A program made the translations under genes and the position numbers. From Macrocybe gigantea (Eukaryota > Basidiomycota > Agaricomycetes > Agaricales > Callistosporiaceae): a stretch of DNA of 64,000 nt. The notes beneath the pieces were generated by a model. It was not told the DNA's origin. It searched no databases and worked only from the letters and a program-made list of their open reading frames with translations. The DNA is taken from NCBI GenBank assembly GCA_011319805.1, contig SJRY01000234.1:744001-808000 (forward strand), in the 5' to 3' direction. This document shows, piece after piece, positions 11,628 to 22,613 of the stretch. Every line of letters starts with the position of its first letter. The stretch's first letter is position 1.

Positions 11628-13167
11628 CTACCGCGTTGAAAGTTTCTTCCAGATATATCCGATTCCGGCGGGTATGAAAAAACAGAATGCATCCAGCGCT
11701 TCCCTCATGCTCCGTAATTTCAATGGTATCTCAAAAGCGGGCGAGCTCCTCGCATTGAATGTGCGCTTTTCATGAAATCGAGTGATCGACTCATCCTTCT
11801 GCCGCCACAGCGTCCTTAGCCATTCGTCGAACTTGTCTTTCTCATCATCCTGTATGTCAATGTCAATACTTCTCGCTTGCGCGTTTCCGTTCGAAAAGAC
11901 AGTGGGCATGCAGTTTGTGAGGTCGCCGATTGGTATGTCTTTGGCGACATTGAACATTCTAATATGCATATGGATTGCTGGAGGCGATATGCCATCCATG
12001 AATATGGAGCGAAGAGTGTAGAAGCTTTGCCCATATCCGCGGGGAGGAACACCTGATCATTGTTGGCATTCATTGCAGCAGAGATGGCGACGCGATTGAC
12101 ATACCCGGATACACCATGGTTATGTCAATTAAGTGTAGGTCTGGGATACGTGGAGCGAGGGAACGTAAACTGTAATGCAGCCCTGTCGATCGGGGGAGAA
12201 GCATGTTATCCATGTCTGCCTACCGATGGCGAGGCTTCAGAAGGCTGTTCCTTTAGAGTGCAAAAGTCACCCACAATGCCAATCTTGCCCGCAAACTTTC
12301 TGCTTATAGGTCTGGTATCTTGGCTAACCAGCGTGCCTTCGGGATAAAGCATGAAGCAAAATGGATTATCTTCTTCCTCAGCACGCTTGCCGAGGGCGGA
12401 GAGCCGTGCCGCTAGATGTCTTCGGTCCGAGGCCCAGGACCGCGCAAGAAAGATGAAGTCAAACAGTTGCATGCCCTGTACGCAATCCTATTAACGATTT
12501 TGAAAGGAAGAGATTAGGCAGGATTAGGCACGATCACGCACCCATCCAACAACAGGCACCCATTGGAGACTCTTCTTTAGTGTGATGTAGACATAACGAT
12601 GCACTCCGTTTAGCCCCACGAAATATGTCCAACACCAGGCGTACCACCAATCGGCATAAACCTGGTAGACATATGAACGTGCTTTCCCGACTCACTGATG
12701 ATGGGATATACCTGATGATTGGCGATGAAGACAAACTTTTTGGGCAAGTTTAGATATAGAATGTTATCCTTCTTGTCCTTGATGATAATACGGTCTATGT
12801 CCGCGGGACCAATACGGCCCATGCCTTCCGTTTCGAAAGACACACTTAGCTTCGTTGGTGCGAATAGTTGGCACATGAGAACTACGCAATGTCAGCATGT
12901 GGTTAGACGACCATGCTATTGATCCTGCTCACTCAGTAGGCACCCAAAGGCTCCCTTAGTGTAGCGAATTCCCTCGTCAAAGAGGCACTTGGACCATTTG
13001 AAGGGGAGCAACTTGAGCGGTAGCAGGAACACCAACTGAGTTCCGTTTATCATGAGGCAAGCGAGGTTGAACAGAACAAAGAAGGCTGCGGCTATAAGTC
13101 TTCGAGACCATGACAGCGGTGGTCGGCTCTGTATTGGCAGACTGTAGTGCTTAATCTCGGTCGCCAT
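11628..13167 (-). CDS. 1-acyl-glycerophosphate / lysophospholipid acyltransferase (PlsC family, LCLAT1-like)
   Basis: This membrane enzyme transfers an acyl chain from acyl-CoA to a lysophospholipid. It starts at 13167 with MATEIKHYSLPIQSRPPL and has an N-terminal membrane segment (LIAAAFFVLFNLACLMI). The catalytic motif NHQVYADWW (NHX4D type) is rebuilt across an intron, followed by YVYITLKKSLQWVPVVGWG, FIFLARSWASD and the second PlsC motif LYPEGTLVS. Further matches are LLPRSTGLHYSLRSL, PGVPPRGYGQSFYTLRSI and IPIGDLTN. Six exons join in frame with no breaks. The C terminus carries a last hydrophobic stretch (ALDAFCFFIPAGIGYIW) and ends at 11628. This arrangement fits fungal lysophosphatidate/lysophosphatidylinositol acyltransferases related to human LCLAT1; exact acyl acceptor specificity cannot be told from sequence. 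Confidence 0.87.
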
Positions 13168-13322
13168 TGCGAGGAGGACGTATACAAAGTCTAGCTAGTA
13201 TGCCACGTAAGGAAGGTGCGCGTTTCCTCGATGACTCCATAAGCACCCAGCGGAGTAATTCCGTTTATGGTAGATTGCATAGTTTAGATACAACACGTGG
13301 CCATGCCGATCCCGCACAATCA

Positions 13323-15319
13323 TCAACAGGTGAACGGCTTCCCAATCAACCCTTGCTGATAAGCATCCACAATCAACTGAAAAGGACCATAAGGTGGATT
13401 ACGCTTTATGAAGGCTGAGATGCACCTTGATAGAGACATATGTCCCAGAAACGCAGATAAAAGCCTGCCAGCACTGTGGCGACTGCCAAGACCACCCCGA
13501 TCGGTGCCAGACCAGTCCTTTGGCACCTCCTTCGAGGTGGTATACATCATGCAACCAGAAACAGCCAGCTAAACCATAGGTATACCATGATGCGAACAAG
13601 GCAGCTGATATGCCAATAAGATATGAAAAAATTGGAACTGCAGCAGCAAGGATGAATGCCACTGTGACTGCAATAAGGCACAAAAAAACCAGGCAGACCA
13701 TCCAAGCACTGTGTGCTTATAAACGTGTCGAGTTTGTCTGAACAGTCTGACGAACACCAGCTTTGCTGCAGTATGAGAATACAGACCACCTGCACTGTTC
13801 TCTAGATCAGCTTTGAAATGTGATGTGCTTTATGCTTGAAGACTCGCATCAAGAAGTTCAATATAGCAATTCCAAAGGTTGCTTTGGCCCACTTTGATGG
13901 TAGAGATAAGAAGGCTGGAGACATGACATTCTCGCCCAGATATACATAACTGGGAAGTAAATCAGGTACCAGACATGAAGACATATTTATATCAGCTCAC
14001 AATGTAACAGTGAAACAAGTGTAAAACACAGTTGCAAAACCTTGAAGGCACCAAGCAGCCTACTAGATAAGTAAAAAGTGGTTTGGTTATTGCTAGAATA
14101 GGCTAACCTTCATAGCATCCTCCGGACGGCACATTTCTGATATTATAATAAAGAACCTTCAAGAACAGACAGTCTATAGCTAGCAACATTGATGTCATGA
14201 AAGGACGAACATGAAATGACCTTAAGGCAATATGTAAGGTAGGTGCAATGCCTGTGAATGTCGACATACCAGCATATGAGAACACCTGAGTTTACATCAG
14301 GTCAGCATACTAAAGACCATCTCAAGACATGGAGAAAAATACAGGGTTGGTTATCGAGAGAAATGCTTGGTAGAAATTCGTGGACTGGAATGCAGTTAAG
14401 TGGCGGTCATGTATCGGATTTAAACCCGCTCCAACCATGGCAATGATGCCCGCAATGGTAATCAGGCTGACACTGAGCAGGCTGAGTTTGCTCAGCCTGT
14501 CTAATGTACGAGGTAATGCAACAAGCAGGGTGGCAATGGAAAATATGACCAGAAGCTGGATGTTGCACAATCCATTGTTAGACATGACTGCTAGTGCTTG
14601 TTGACCAGACAATAATTCTGAGCCCTGCAAATATTATGTGCATGTCAGTCCAGGATGCAGAGATGACGTACTGTCCACAGATAGCGAATATGATTGTGCC
14701 AGTGGCCAAGACTTCTCTAATGACTGGTCCTCCTAAAATGTCACCTGCGTCTCCCCTGGAAGAGGTCATCGGAAAGATGTCATCGGTATGTAGCACGAAC
14801 ATACATGCTATGCACGTTCGGATGGTTCAGCTTGAAGTCTATCAGCAATTTTGCAGTAAACAAGCCAAAAATGCCTAGGAATAAGATCTGCAGCGGAGGA
14901 CATATCAGACGAGAATGAGATCAAGCCGAAAAATTCTGATAGTACCAATATGACCGATGGCACGATGCCTGTGACATTGTCATGCTCAATTATCAATTAG
15001 ACGTCAATGAAGGAATGAATTTAAGCACACCGACGACGGCCACAGCAGATGGAAGCGAGAGCATTCCATTGCTGACAATTTCTGCGATCATCAACAAGCT
15101 CACATACTACTTGCATTAGAGTATATTAGGAGTGGAAATGGGATGTCATACCTGCCAGCTCAACGTCCTGTATCGTATATCTGCATCCTCTTGTTCTTGG
15201 AAGACCTCTCTAATTTCTGACGCTTGCCGAGGGCTGACCGGTGAGACGACAGCAGAGTCCTCGACCTTTGTTGCTGGTTCAGATAGGCGATCAGATAGGT
15301 GATATTCGAGCGACGGCAT
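13323..15319 (-). CDS. Amino-acid transporter, AAAP family (transmembrane amino acid transporter)
   Basis: This is a multi-pass amino-acid/H+ symporter of the AAAP (Mtr-like) family. The start at 15319 gives MPSLEYHLSDRLSEP with an acidic soluble leader. Membrane segments follow in order: YVSLLMIAEIVSNGMLSLPS; GIVPSVIL; FLGIFGLFTAKLLIDFK; VLATGTIIFAICG; LLVIFSIATLLVALP; ITIAGIIAMVGAG; AITNP-like ITNPVFSYAGHFMFF; SEMCRPEDAMKAAW; YVYLGENVMSPAF; GGLYSHTAAKLVFVRLF; and VAFILAAAVPIFSYLIG. The C terminus is LIVDAYQQGLIGKPFTC. At least ten introns are present, one with a probable GC donor (near 13848). Frame breaks occur at the T7 run (13682-13688 on +) and twice within 13460-13510, each repaired by one added base, and one phase mismatch lies near 14633. 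The family is clear; transported residues are unknown. Confidence 0.82.
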
Positions 15320-15603
15320 CCTCAGTCTGCTCGTGGCAAGCAGACACAGTGGTGAGAAATTATCATATAGCTTCTCTGAGACGCGTGATCCAGAAACAAC
15401 ATCATCTAGAGCTTGTCTTTCATTGGCGTGAGTTCAGTATAATTGGGGAAGGCAGGTTCGTATGGCTATGCGAAAGAAGGATTGTCGTGTAATGGAACCT
15501 GGGATTGCCTACCACAAGATTTCGGAGAGAGTTGTACTGAATGGTGTCGATGGTTTACTGGTAGTAGGTGGATTATGTAATTTGTTTCCATGTGGGCAGT
15601 GTC

Positions 15604-16842
15604 ATGGCGCCATGCACGTCGTCCATAGCATCCATGGCGTACATTCCGGAAGACCTCATCCCGTTAATTCTCGAAAGCCATGACCATTGGTGGTATCAAG
15701 ATCTATCTCGACTGGCCCTGGTTTCGACCACCTGGACCGGACCAGTCCGACGTAGACTATACGCATTACCTCGCCTTTTCACGTATCGAGCATGTGCTTT
15801 TTTGGTCAGGTCCTTGTCAGGAAACTCCTCATTAAAGACGTTCATCCACGGTATCGAGCTCTATCCTCATTCAGCATATACATCGGGTCACGACGACATA
15901 TCCTTTGATTCGTCGAATATCCATGACCTCCTCGACCTGGATCTCCGGTCGTTAACATTGGGTGGAGATTTGGCAGTCAGTGCCAGCAGATTCCTGCATC
16001 TAATTTCAAATCCTCAGAACATGAGGACTCTCCATATAGACGGTAGTTTGGACGCATCTTGCCTTGCTTGTCGCCCATCACTTGAGTGGGACGACACCCT
16101 CGCGTGCAAATTCTCCTGTCTACAACAGTTGAAGTTGACGGCAGTCGACCTAGACATCCTAGATCCCACCCCACCATGCGCGCTTCAGCTCACCGATTTG
16201 AGATTGTTCAACGTGACGCTCCTTAGCGGGCACCTATTTCACCTGTTATCCCATTCCGCCTCTTCGGGACGTCTGTCGATAACGTCTGGATGGTCGTCAG
16301 AATTCAACGAACAAGTAAAGTCCGTCATCAGCTCTTGCGCGGTAGAGTCGCTTGAATACGAGGTCCAGAATGAGGATCCCTCCCCGACGTCTAGCGCTAT
16401 TATTGGGGACGACCTTGGTTCTCTCCCTTTGCTACGTACATTGCAGCTTACGGGGGTTCATGTCGACGCCGACTGTCTTATGTTGATAAGACGGCTCTGC
16501 AGCAATTTAGAAGCCCTATCGGTCAGGGGGCAGCGGTGTGTAAGAATCGTGCCCAACGAGTGGGTTGCATTCCTGAATGGCAGTCCTGGCTCGTTACGCC
16601 ATCTGACACTGTCGCCGACAACGTATGGCCCGCCGTTGAAGCGCTGGACTGCCGAAGAGAGGAAAGGATTAGCGGGTGCGGCGGCGGAGAGGGGGTTAAA
16701 TTGGAGTGGATGTAGCAGCAGCGTAGATTTACCAGTTTTGGTCAGTCAGGGCGGGTTTTTGAATTCAATTTTCGGGCGACTCTTTATTTTCCTGCGTCGC
16801 CTATCAGACCATACCTTTCCATCCAGCGCAGCGACGCGCTAG
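15604..16842 (+). CDS. F-box/LRR-like protein (intronless)
   Basis: A single uninterrupted frame of about 412 codons, unusual here because almost every neighbour has introns. The first ATG is at 15604 (MAPCTSSIASMAYIPEDL); an alternative in-frame ATG at 15634 would begin MAYIPEDLIPLILE. The opening IPEDLIPLILE, then DLSRLALVSTTWTGPVRRRLY, is the pattern of an F-box helix set as found in the many F-box-like proteins of mushroom-forming fungi. The remainder shows irregular leucine-rich segments (LRSLTLGGDL, LQQLKLTAVDL, LRTLQLTGVHV, LEALSVRGQR, LRHLTLSP), consistent with an LRR substrate-binding domain. Such proteins usually link Skp1-cullin ubiquitin ligases to targets; that role is inferred. 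It is divergent from the AAAP transporter, 284 bases between starts. Confidence 0.7.
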   Translation: MAPCTSSIASMAYIPEDLIPLILESHDHWWYQDLSRLALVSTTWTGPVRRRLYALPRLFTYRACAFLVRSLSGNSSLKTFIHGIELYPHSAYTSGHDDISFDSSNIHDLLDLDLRSLTLGGDLAVSASRFLHLISNPQNMRTLHIDGSLDASCLACRPSLEWDDTLACKFSCLQQLKLTAVDLDILDPTPPCALQLTDLRLFNVTLLSGHLFHLLSHSASSGRLSITSGWSSEFNEQVKSVISSCAVESLEYEVQNEDPSPTSSAIIGDDLGSLPLLRTLQLTGVHVDADCLMLIRRLCSNLEALSVRGQRCVRIVPNEWVAFLNGSPGSLRHLTLSPTTYGPPLKRWTAEERKGLAGAAAERGLNWSGCSSSVDLPVLVSQGGFLNSIFGRLFIFLRRLSDHTFPSSAATR

Positions 16843-16946
16843 TTGAGCAGGTGCTGCCTGCCGTCGTCGTCGGTCGCATTTCGTCGTTCTTTTCTATACT
16901 TCGTGCCCCTCCTTTGTGTTCTTCTCAACCTCGAGCCCCGGCGAAA

Positions 16947-19900
16947 ATGCAATCGGTCCTTTCTCGCTCACAGATGAACAACTCCACAGTTGGGACCTCC
17001 TACCGCGTTCCGCGGCGAAGTTCCTCCTTTCTCTCTTTGAAGCGCGAGAAGAGCAAATCACACGCCCAGCCCGAACCGCTGTCGACGTCCCAAGGCCGTA
17101 GTCACCAACAAAGCTACTTCGAAGCATACCCCCGACCCAAATCATCGCATGGCGCGCAATCGTCCAGGTACGCCAAGCCGCTCAACGACCCCTCATTCTT
17201 GCCTCTCGAGAACGCGTTAGAAGGCGGCGCGGCAGTTCGTCGCGCAGGGATCAAATCGTGTTCCCAACCAGTGATTTATCAGAAGACCTCTATGCGCCTT
17301 CCACACCCAAACAATCAACCCGCACTCGGTCCAGGACGGGCCCATCCAAGAAGTCAAAGTGGGAAGAGCCTTCCCTCCCCCTCCTCCGTTTTTCCGGTTC
17401 TTCCTCCACTCAACACACGGAGACGCCTCCCCGCACCCCAGTCGATTCTGACGCATCATTGGACCCTTTTGACAGTTTTCCTGTAGTAGTTGCAGCCCCT
17501 GTTGCGGGAGTGGAGACAATGGATGCCCTTGTAGATGGAATGAACGGCGGGGAGGATTTGTTGTCGAGAGCAGCGACCCTTTCCTCGCGACACAGGTTCG
17601 CCATTCCTGGGCATCACCCTCTCTATCAACCGCCGTTGCCCACCCCTCCTCCCGGCGTGGTACTTGGAGGTGGAAAGGCGAGGCGTGCTAAATCCAAGCC
17701 GCCTCCCGACAATTCAAGTGACTCTGGCAATGAAGACTCAGCACATTCCGCCAAATCCCCGACCCATGTTCGGAGGCGTCGCACCCGTCCATCATCCTCT
17801 CGGAACCCTTCGAGTTCGACGATCTCAGGACCCCGCTCGCCTTCCAATCCGGACCATACAGAAGGTTCCTCAGATCGCACGTCAACTTCAAACTCCCCGA
17901 CGTCGGAAAGGCGGAAAAGCGTGGTTCCATCTATATCTGAAATTATCCGCAATCACGTACCGACAGAGAGCATGACGAAATCAAGGCCTACGACCCCGCG
18001 TTCTTCCATCTTCGCAGGCAGCACGGGTCATAGCATTGCCCATGAACAGTCAGCGTACAACCCTGTGCTTGCAGAAGACGATGGAGAAATGATATCCCGG
18101 TCTTCCATAGATTCTATTGCAGACGAAGTGCAACGAACGTTGCGCAACCAGATGATGGCCCGATCCCCTCAGTCTATTCCACCCTCATCCTTCAACCATA
18201 GACAATCGACCATCTCTGACAATACTAGCATTTACTCTCCGCGTTCGGATCCTGGCGGCGCTGCATCAACATATGCGTCATCCATGACCTCGACATTTTA
18301 CCCTTCACCTCCCTTTGAGGTATCTAGCTCACTTTCTCTAGCCAAACCATCGACTCCTACACAAGAAGTCGCTCAGTACTTGCGTTCGGCACGGCTGACC
18401 AGCCTGTTACGGCTAACGAGATCTCCCCATGCTGCCCAGGACAACCCACTTACGGTCAGTCTATCCGATCTGGGCAGCCCGACCGGCTTCCCTGTTGTCG
18501 TCTTTCTTGGACTCGGATGCGTACGCCACATCATGGGTCTATATGACGAGATGGCAGACTGTTTAGGGTTGCGGCTTATCACAATCGACCGGTATGAATG
18601 CCTCTTGACTTTTGCATCAGAACCTCATGCTCCTCTAGGTGGGGTCTTGGAAAGACGGATGCCAGGCCCAAGTCTGTCAAAGGCATAATGCAGTGGGCAT
18701 CTGTGGTAGAAGAGGTCCTTGACATTCTGGGCATTGAAGAATGCAGCGTTATGGCTCACTCGGCTGGTGCTCCTTATGCGCTTTCATTTGCAAACAAAGT
18801 CCCCTTGCGTGTGCGAGGTGAGATCTGCTTGTTGGCGCCATGGGTTGGTGGCAGTGAAAGTAGTATGTATGCTCTTTCCCGCAGAGAACGGGCTGACTGA
18901 CGAATTGTGCCAGATGGCTACAAGTGGCTGAAATATGTCCCCAATGGCATTCTCAAAACCGCGCAAGCTGCGGAATGGAAGATGCAAGCATGGATGCTGG
19001 GTAAACCGCCTACGGTCACATACGAGGGAATAGGATACACCGTTCAGCCTTCGGCAAAATCCCAATTTGACCAGCACGACCCATCGGTTCGTCCTGACGT
19101 GACCTCTGAGTCCCTATCGGCCCCTTCGGATAGTCATCCTCGCCCGAGCATTGGATCAAGCACATTCAGCGAGTACGATGATTTGCGCGATTTTGACGGT
19201 CGGTTCGAGAGTCGTAGTACCCTTGGCGTTGGGCCAAATGGGCAGTCTGCAGAGCACACAGGAGATGACAGGGTGTTGAGGACGAAACGCAAACCATCAC
19301 GAGGGTTCTTGGACATGTTAAAGGGTTCTCACCCGTCTCCACAATCACCACCTCTCGAGAAGGCTGCGGGCGGGAAGAAGCTCAAGGCCCTTCGGTCCAT
19401 GGGATCCTTGAAAGGAAGATCTCAGAGCGTGAAACGGCACGAACTGGCTAGCCCTCCCATACCCTTGCCTGTTCAAATGGACATTGGGCTCGGTCTAAAC
19501 GAGTCTGACTGGGATCAGCACGGGGCTGAACAGCATTCGAGATCCGTGCCTTCATCAAATCAAGGATCCTACAGACGGTCTGCGGGAGTGCGTTCGATAT
19601 CTTTCACGTCCGCTAAGGCCTCAATGTCACTGCCTCCCTCGCCGACGCCAGCGTCGCCAGCCAAGGCCTCCATTAATGGTGGCGTAGGGTCCAAGAACAG
19701 CTACCAGGCTTTCCTCGGGAACGCGCTTATCGCCGCGTCCCATCGAGAAGCATCAAAAGGGGCCCATGATGATCTATTGCAGATTCTCAATCACGGAAAT
19801 CACCCTTGGGGCTTTTCATATTCATCTTATCCTCACAGAGTCCGAGTATGGTATGGCGACAAAGATGAAAAGATCGCGGAGAATGCTGTTCGCTGGATGG

Positions 19901-20046
19901 AACGAACTATGACAGAAGAACGATGCCACATCAAAGTAGTCAAAGGCGCTGATCATGGGTTGATGTATAATAGTGGAGTGGTGGTTGAAGCATTAGAAAG
20001 CATTTTATCTTACTGGAAAACAAGTACGTGCTTTCCCTTGGGTTGA
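16947..20046 (+). CDS. Large Ser-rich protein with a split alpha/beta-hydrolase domain
   Basis: The ATG at 16947 (MQSVLSRSQMNNSTVGTS) opens a roughly 1000-residue protein. The first 450 residues are disordered, dense in Ser/Pro/Arg with many SP sites. A hydrolase core follows: FPVVVFLGLGCVRHIMG, LRLITIDRWGLGKTD (spliced across 18592-18640), the nucleophile elbow MAHSAGAPYALSFAN, and LLAPWVGG. Introns lie at about 18592-18640 and 18864-18913. The core is then interrupted by some 220 Ser/Pro-rich residues before resuming with WYGDKDEKI (candidate acid) and GADHGLMYNSG (candidate histidine). A Ser-Asp-His triad is therefore plausible. One frame break lies between about 17220 and 17262, joining LENALEGG to FPTSDLSEDLYAP. 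The protein may extend past the stop at 20046 by another exon. Substrate unknown. Confidence 0.78.
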
Positions 20047-20331
20047 GCGGCTTTTGTGGATCTGACTCTGGGGGATAGAGGAGCGCCGACCTTTCTAATC
20101 TTTTGTTCGGTTTTTTTATTCCGTATTTTCTCTTTGGATATCCTTAGGCGTACATCATTTTCGGAGCGCAGATATTCGTTTCATTGCCTGTTCAGTGTAG
20201 TCTTTTAACATTGTCCACGACTCGGACCACTCGTCGTTGCACGTGATGAATTCCTCAAATATAGAGGCGGTGGCTCAAAAGACTTCGGCTAATACTCAAA
20301 CGTCGTCCTCGTTCAGCTCGCGGCTTTGGCG

Positions 20332-22101
20332 ATGTCGTCTAGGCGGCACAGTCCTGCAGCCGCAAAGAGGACAGTAGCTCTGAAAAGGGTTGACGGTGAA
20401 CCCCTCACGCGTAGCGACATCCAATATGATGTCTTGTACAACATCTTCCATGACGCGCACGACGTGTTCACGAATCCGTTTCCATCCAACGGGCTGCCCA
20501 GTGCCAAATTGACGTTCCGGGACCTCTACATCAAAACCATTCTTAACTCCTCAAAGGCTACGAAGGTCTTAAAAGACAAGATGTACGAATCGGAGGCATT
20601 CTCTGAAGACTTTGCTATGCTTGCGCTGCTAGTAAATGTCGGTCGAATTAACACTACCATGAGCTGTGCGTGACACATCACATATCGCTCGCGAATAGTG
20701 ACCATACTTGATTGTAGTCTTTCCAGAGATGAAAACTGCCATTCGGACGTATCATCCTGTCCCCTCTCTTCAGCGGACAACAGGGAACCTCCAGGACGCC
20801 CCCCGCATCAAACACATTCTCAAATCTGCTACTTTGGAGAATGAAGGTGCTAGCCTTCCTGTTTCCCCTGCTGATATCTTAGGACGACTAGTGGGCATGT
20901 TTCCTCTCATGTCCTGAATGATCGCTCATCTCGTCTTTCCTCAACAAGAAAGCGGGGTCCAGACCGTCAACTACGGTCACGAATCTTATCTTTATTTTGT
21001 CTAGCCATTCCACTGTGAGCATTATCTATGTTCCACCTTTGGCCAATTATTGACGCTGCAATATATTCGTCAAAGTCGGTTGGTCACACCCACTTTTCCA
21101 ATAACCTCGATTTCATCGATTTATTTCTCCGTGGTAATGTATCGTCGTCCAGTCGGGCTCAGGCATTTTTGTGGCTTTGCTACCATTACCTGGAGTCGGC
21201 TTCCCGAGTGAATGACAATGATTATGACAACGACCGTCCCGCCAATCCTTTCGATCATCATGGAAATCTACCTCCTCTCGTGTGTCTGTCGGACAATGAG
21301 GCCACGCAAGAGAACGTTGACACCCCTGAAGAGAAGGCACTTGCTCAAAGGCTTATCGCGCAAAGGACAGAGATTCTCAGGAACCAAGGCTCAAAGGACG
21401 GTGCTAAATCCACTGCCAAATTCACCGCTGCTGGAGGCACTGCAGCCGATGATGACGATGATGCTATGTCCGTGCAATCTGGGACAAAGTTGAAGGTCAA
21501 ATTGTCCCTCAACAAGACTGCATCTGCGAAGGGGAAACTGGCGGATAGGTCTCGCTCCCATCGCCTAAAAGATATTGTTCGGGAACGAGGAATCTACTCA
21601 TCGGACAGTGAGGAAGGTTCCGAACACCCCACGGACCGACGTGAGTCCGCCTTGTTTTTCTCTTTACACCCGGTTGCCGAAAGACTCTGGACAGTGGACG
21701 AAGCGCGAACGCAGAACCGGTATCCCGAAATCCAGACCCTCCTTCGACCGGGGAGCGACATCAATCCTGAAGCGGCTATTCCATACCGATCCTTGCGAAA
21801 TCAAGCATTAAATAGTTCGCAAGCACATCAACATCGATATTCACCATATTCAAAGAACACGGGCCGTGTTGTAGACACGGACCCCTCCAAACATCTAGCT
21901 CTTTACCAACATGCACGGCCTTTGCGTTCACGCAGTATGCTGCAACGTAAGTATATTGCCAAGTTGCAATATCCATTCTCATATTCCTCCCCAGAGGCAT
22001 GGCGTATTGTTACGACTACCGACCCCCTCGATTCTGACGATGAAATTGGCGACGAAGAAGCTAGAAATGATTATAGTGCGCGATCATGTTATTCCTTGTG
22101 A
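20332..22101 (+). CDS. INO80 chromatin-remodelling complex subunit Ies1-like, copy B
   Basis: This is the second Ies1-type gene in the window. The start at 20332 reads MSSRRHSPAAAKRTVALKR. The core is EPLTRSDIQYDVLYNIF, SSKATKVLKDKMYESEAF, LLVNVGRINTTMS, then (intron 20667-20717) FFPEMKTAIRTYHPVPSLQ and QDAPRIKHILKSATL. An exon near 20950-21015 gives TNLIFILSSHST and the next contains NLDFIDLFLRGNVSSSSRAQ, AFLWLCYHYLES and NPFDHHG. The C-terminal half is acidic and Ser-rich (DDDDDAMSVQSG, IYSSDSEEGSE) and carries the segment SALFFSLHPVAERLW and PEIQTLLRPG, not seen in copy A. A 48-base intron near 21950-21997 leads to AWRIVTTTDPLDSDDEIGDEE. It is longer and better conserved than copy A, so may be the main functional gene. 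Confidence 0.82.
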
Positions 22102-22613
22102 ATGAGTGGCTGATGAGCAACATCAGTTCAACGACTTCAAATAATTGGACGCTTGTACGACAGGCATCTCAATGCTACACAGCACCAACAGGTAGAATTG
22201 CCATCGAGTCATTAAATTTAAATTTCCATCATCACTTGCTTGGTGATTTTTCATATTATTATGTTATTATATATGTTTATCAAGCTTTTCCTTGCGATCA
22301 TTCCTTTCCGTTTGTTGCAGTGGAAAGACACTTTGGATATTTCTGTTTTATTATCCTACATTTCATGATAGGTACAAACGAAGCAAACACCTGAAACGCT
22401 AAAAGACATAATGCAGAAAAATCAGACGTGTCGAAGGAGAAGATCGTACGAAATAAACAGAAAGATGACCAAGTATACGCAAATGACATCTAATCCTGAA
22501 GCATAAAATTACGGTAACATGAAGGCAAGGATATACTCTCTGAAATTTACAGGAGCTGGGCACATGAGGACCAAAGGAACACTAGGACGCTCGATTTTAC
22601 GAAAATGCGGCAG
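22102..22613. other. AT-rich intergenic region between convergent genes
   Basis: Downstream regions of two convergent genes. The stretch 22240-22520 is clearly AT-rich relative to its surroundings. No coding signal, tRNA-like fold or repeat was recognised. Confidence 0.4.

Noticed and set aside
9085..22101. IES1 pair as arms of a recent inverted repeat or transposon
   Set aside because: The copies differ throughout in protein sequence and the intervening genes are ordinary single-copy types, so the duplication is old and no terminal repeats are visible.
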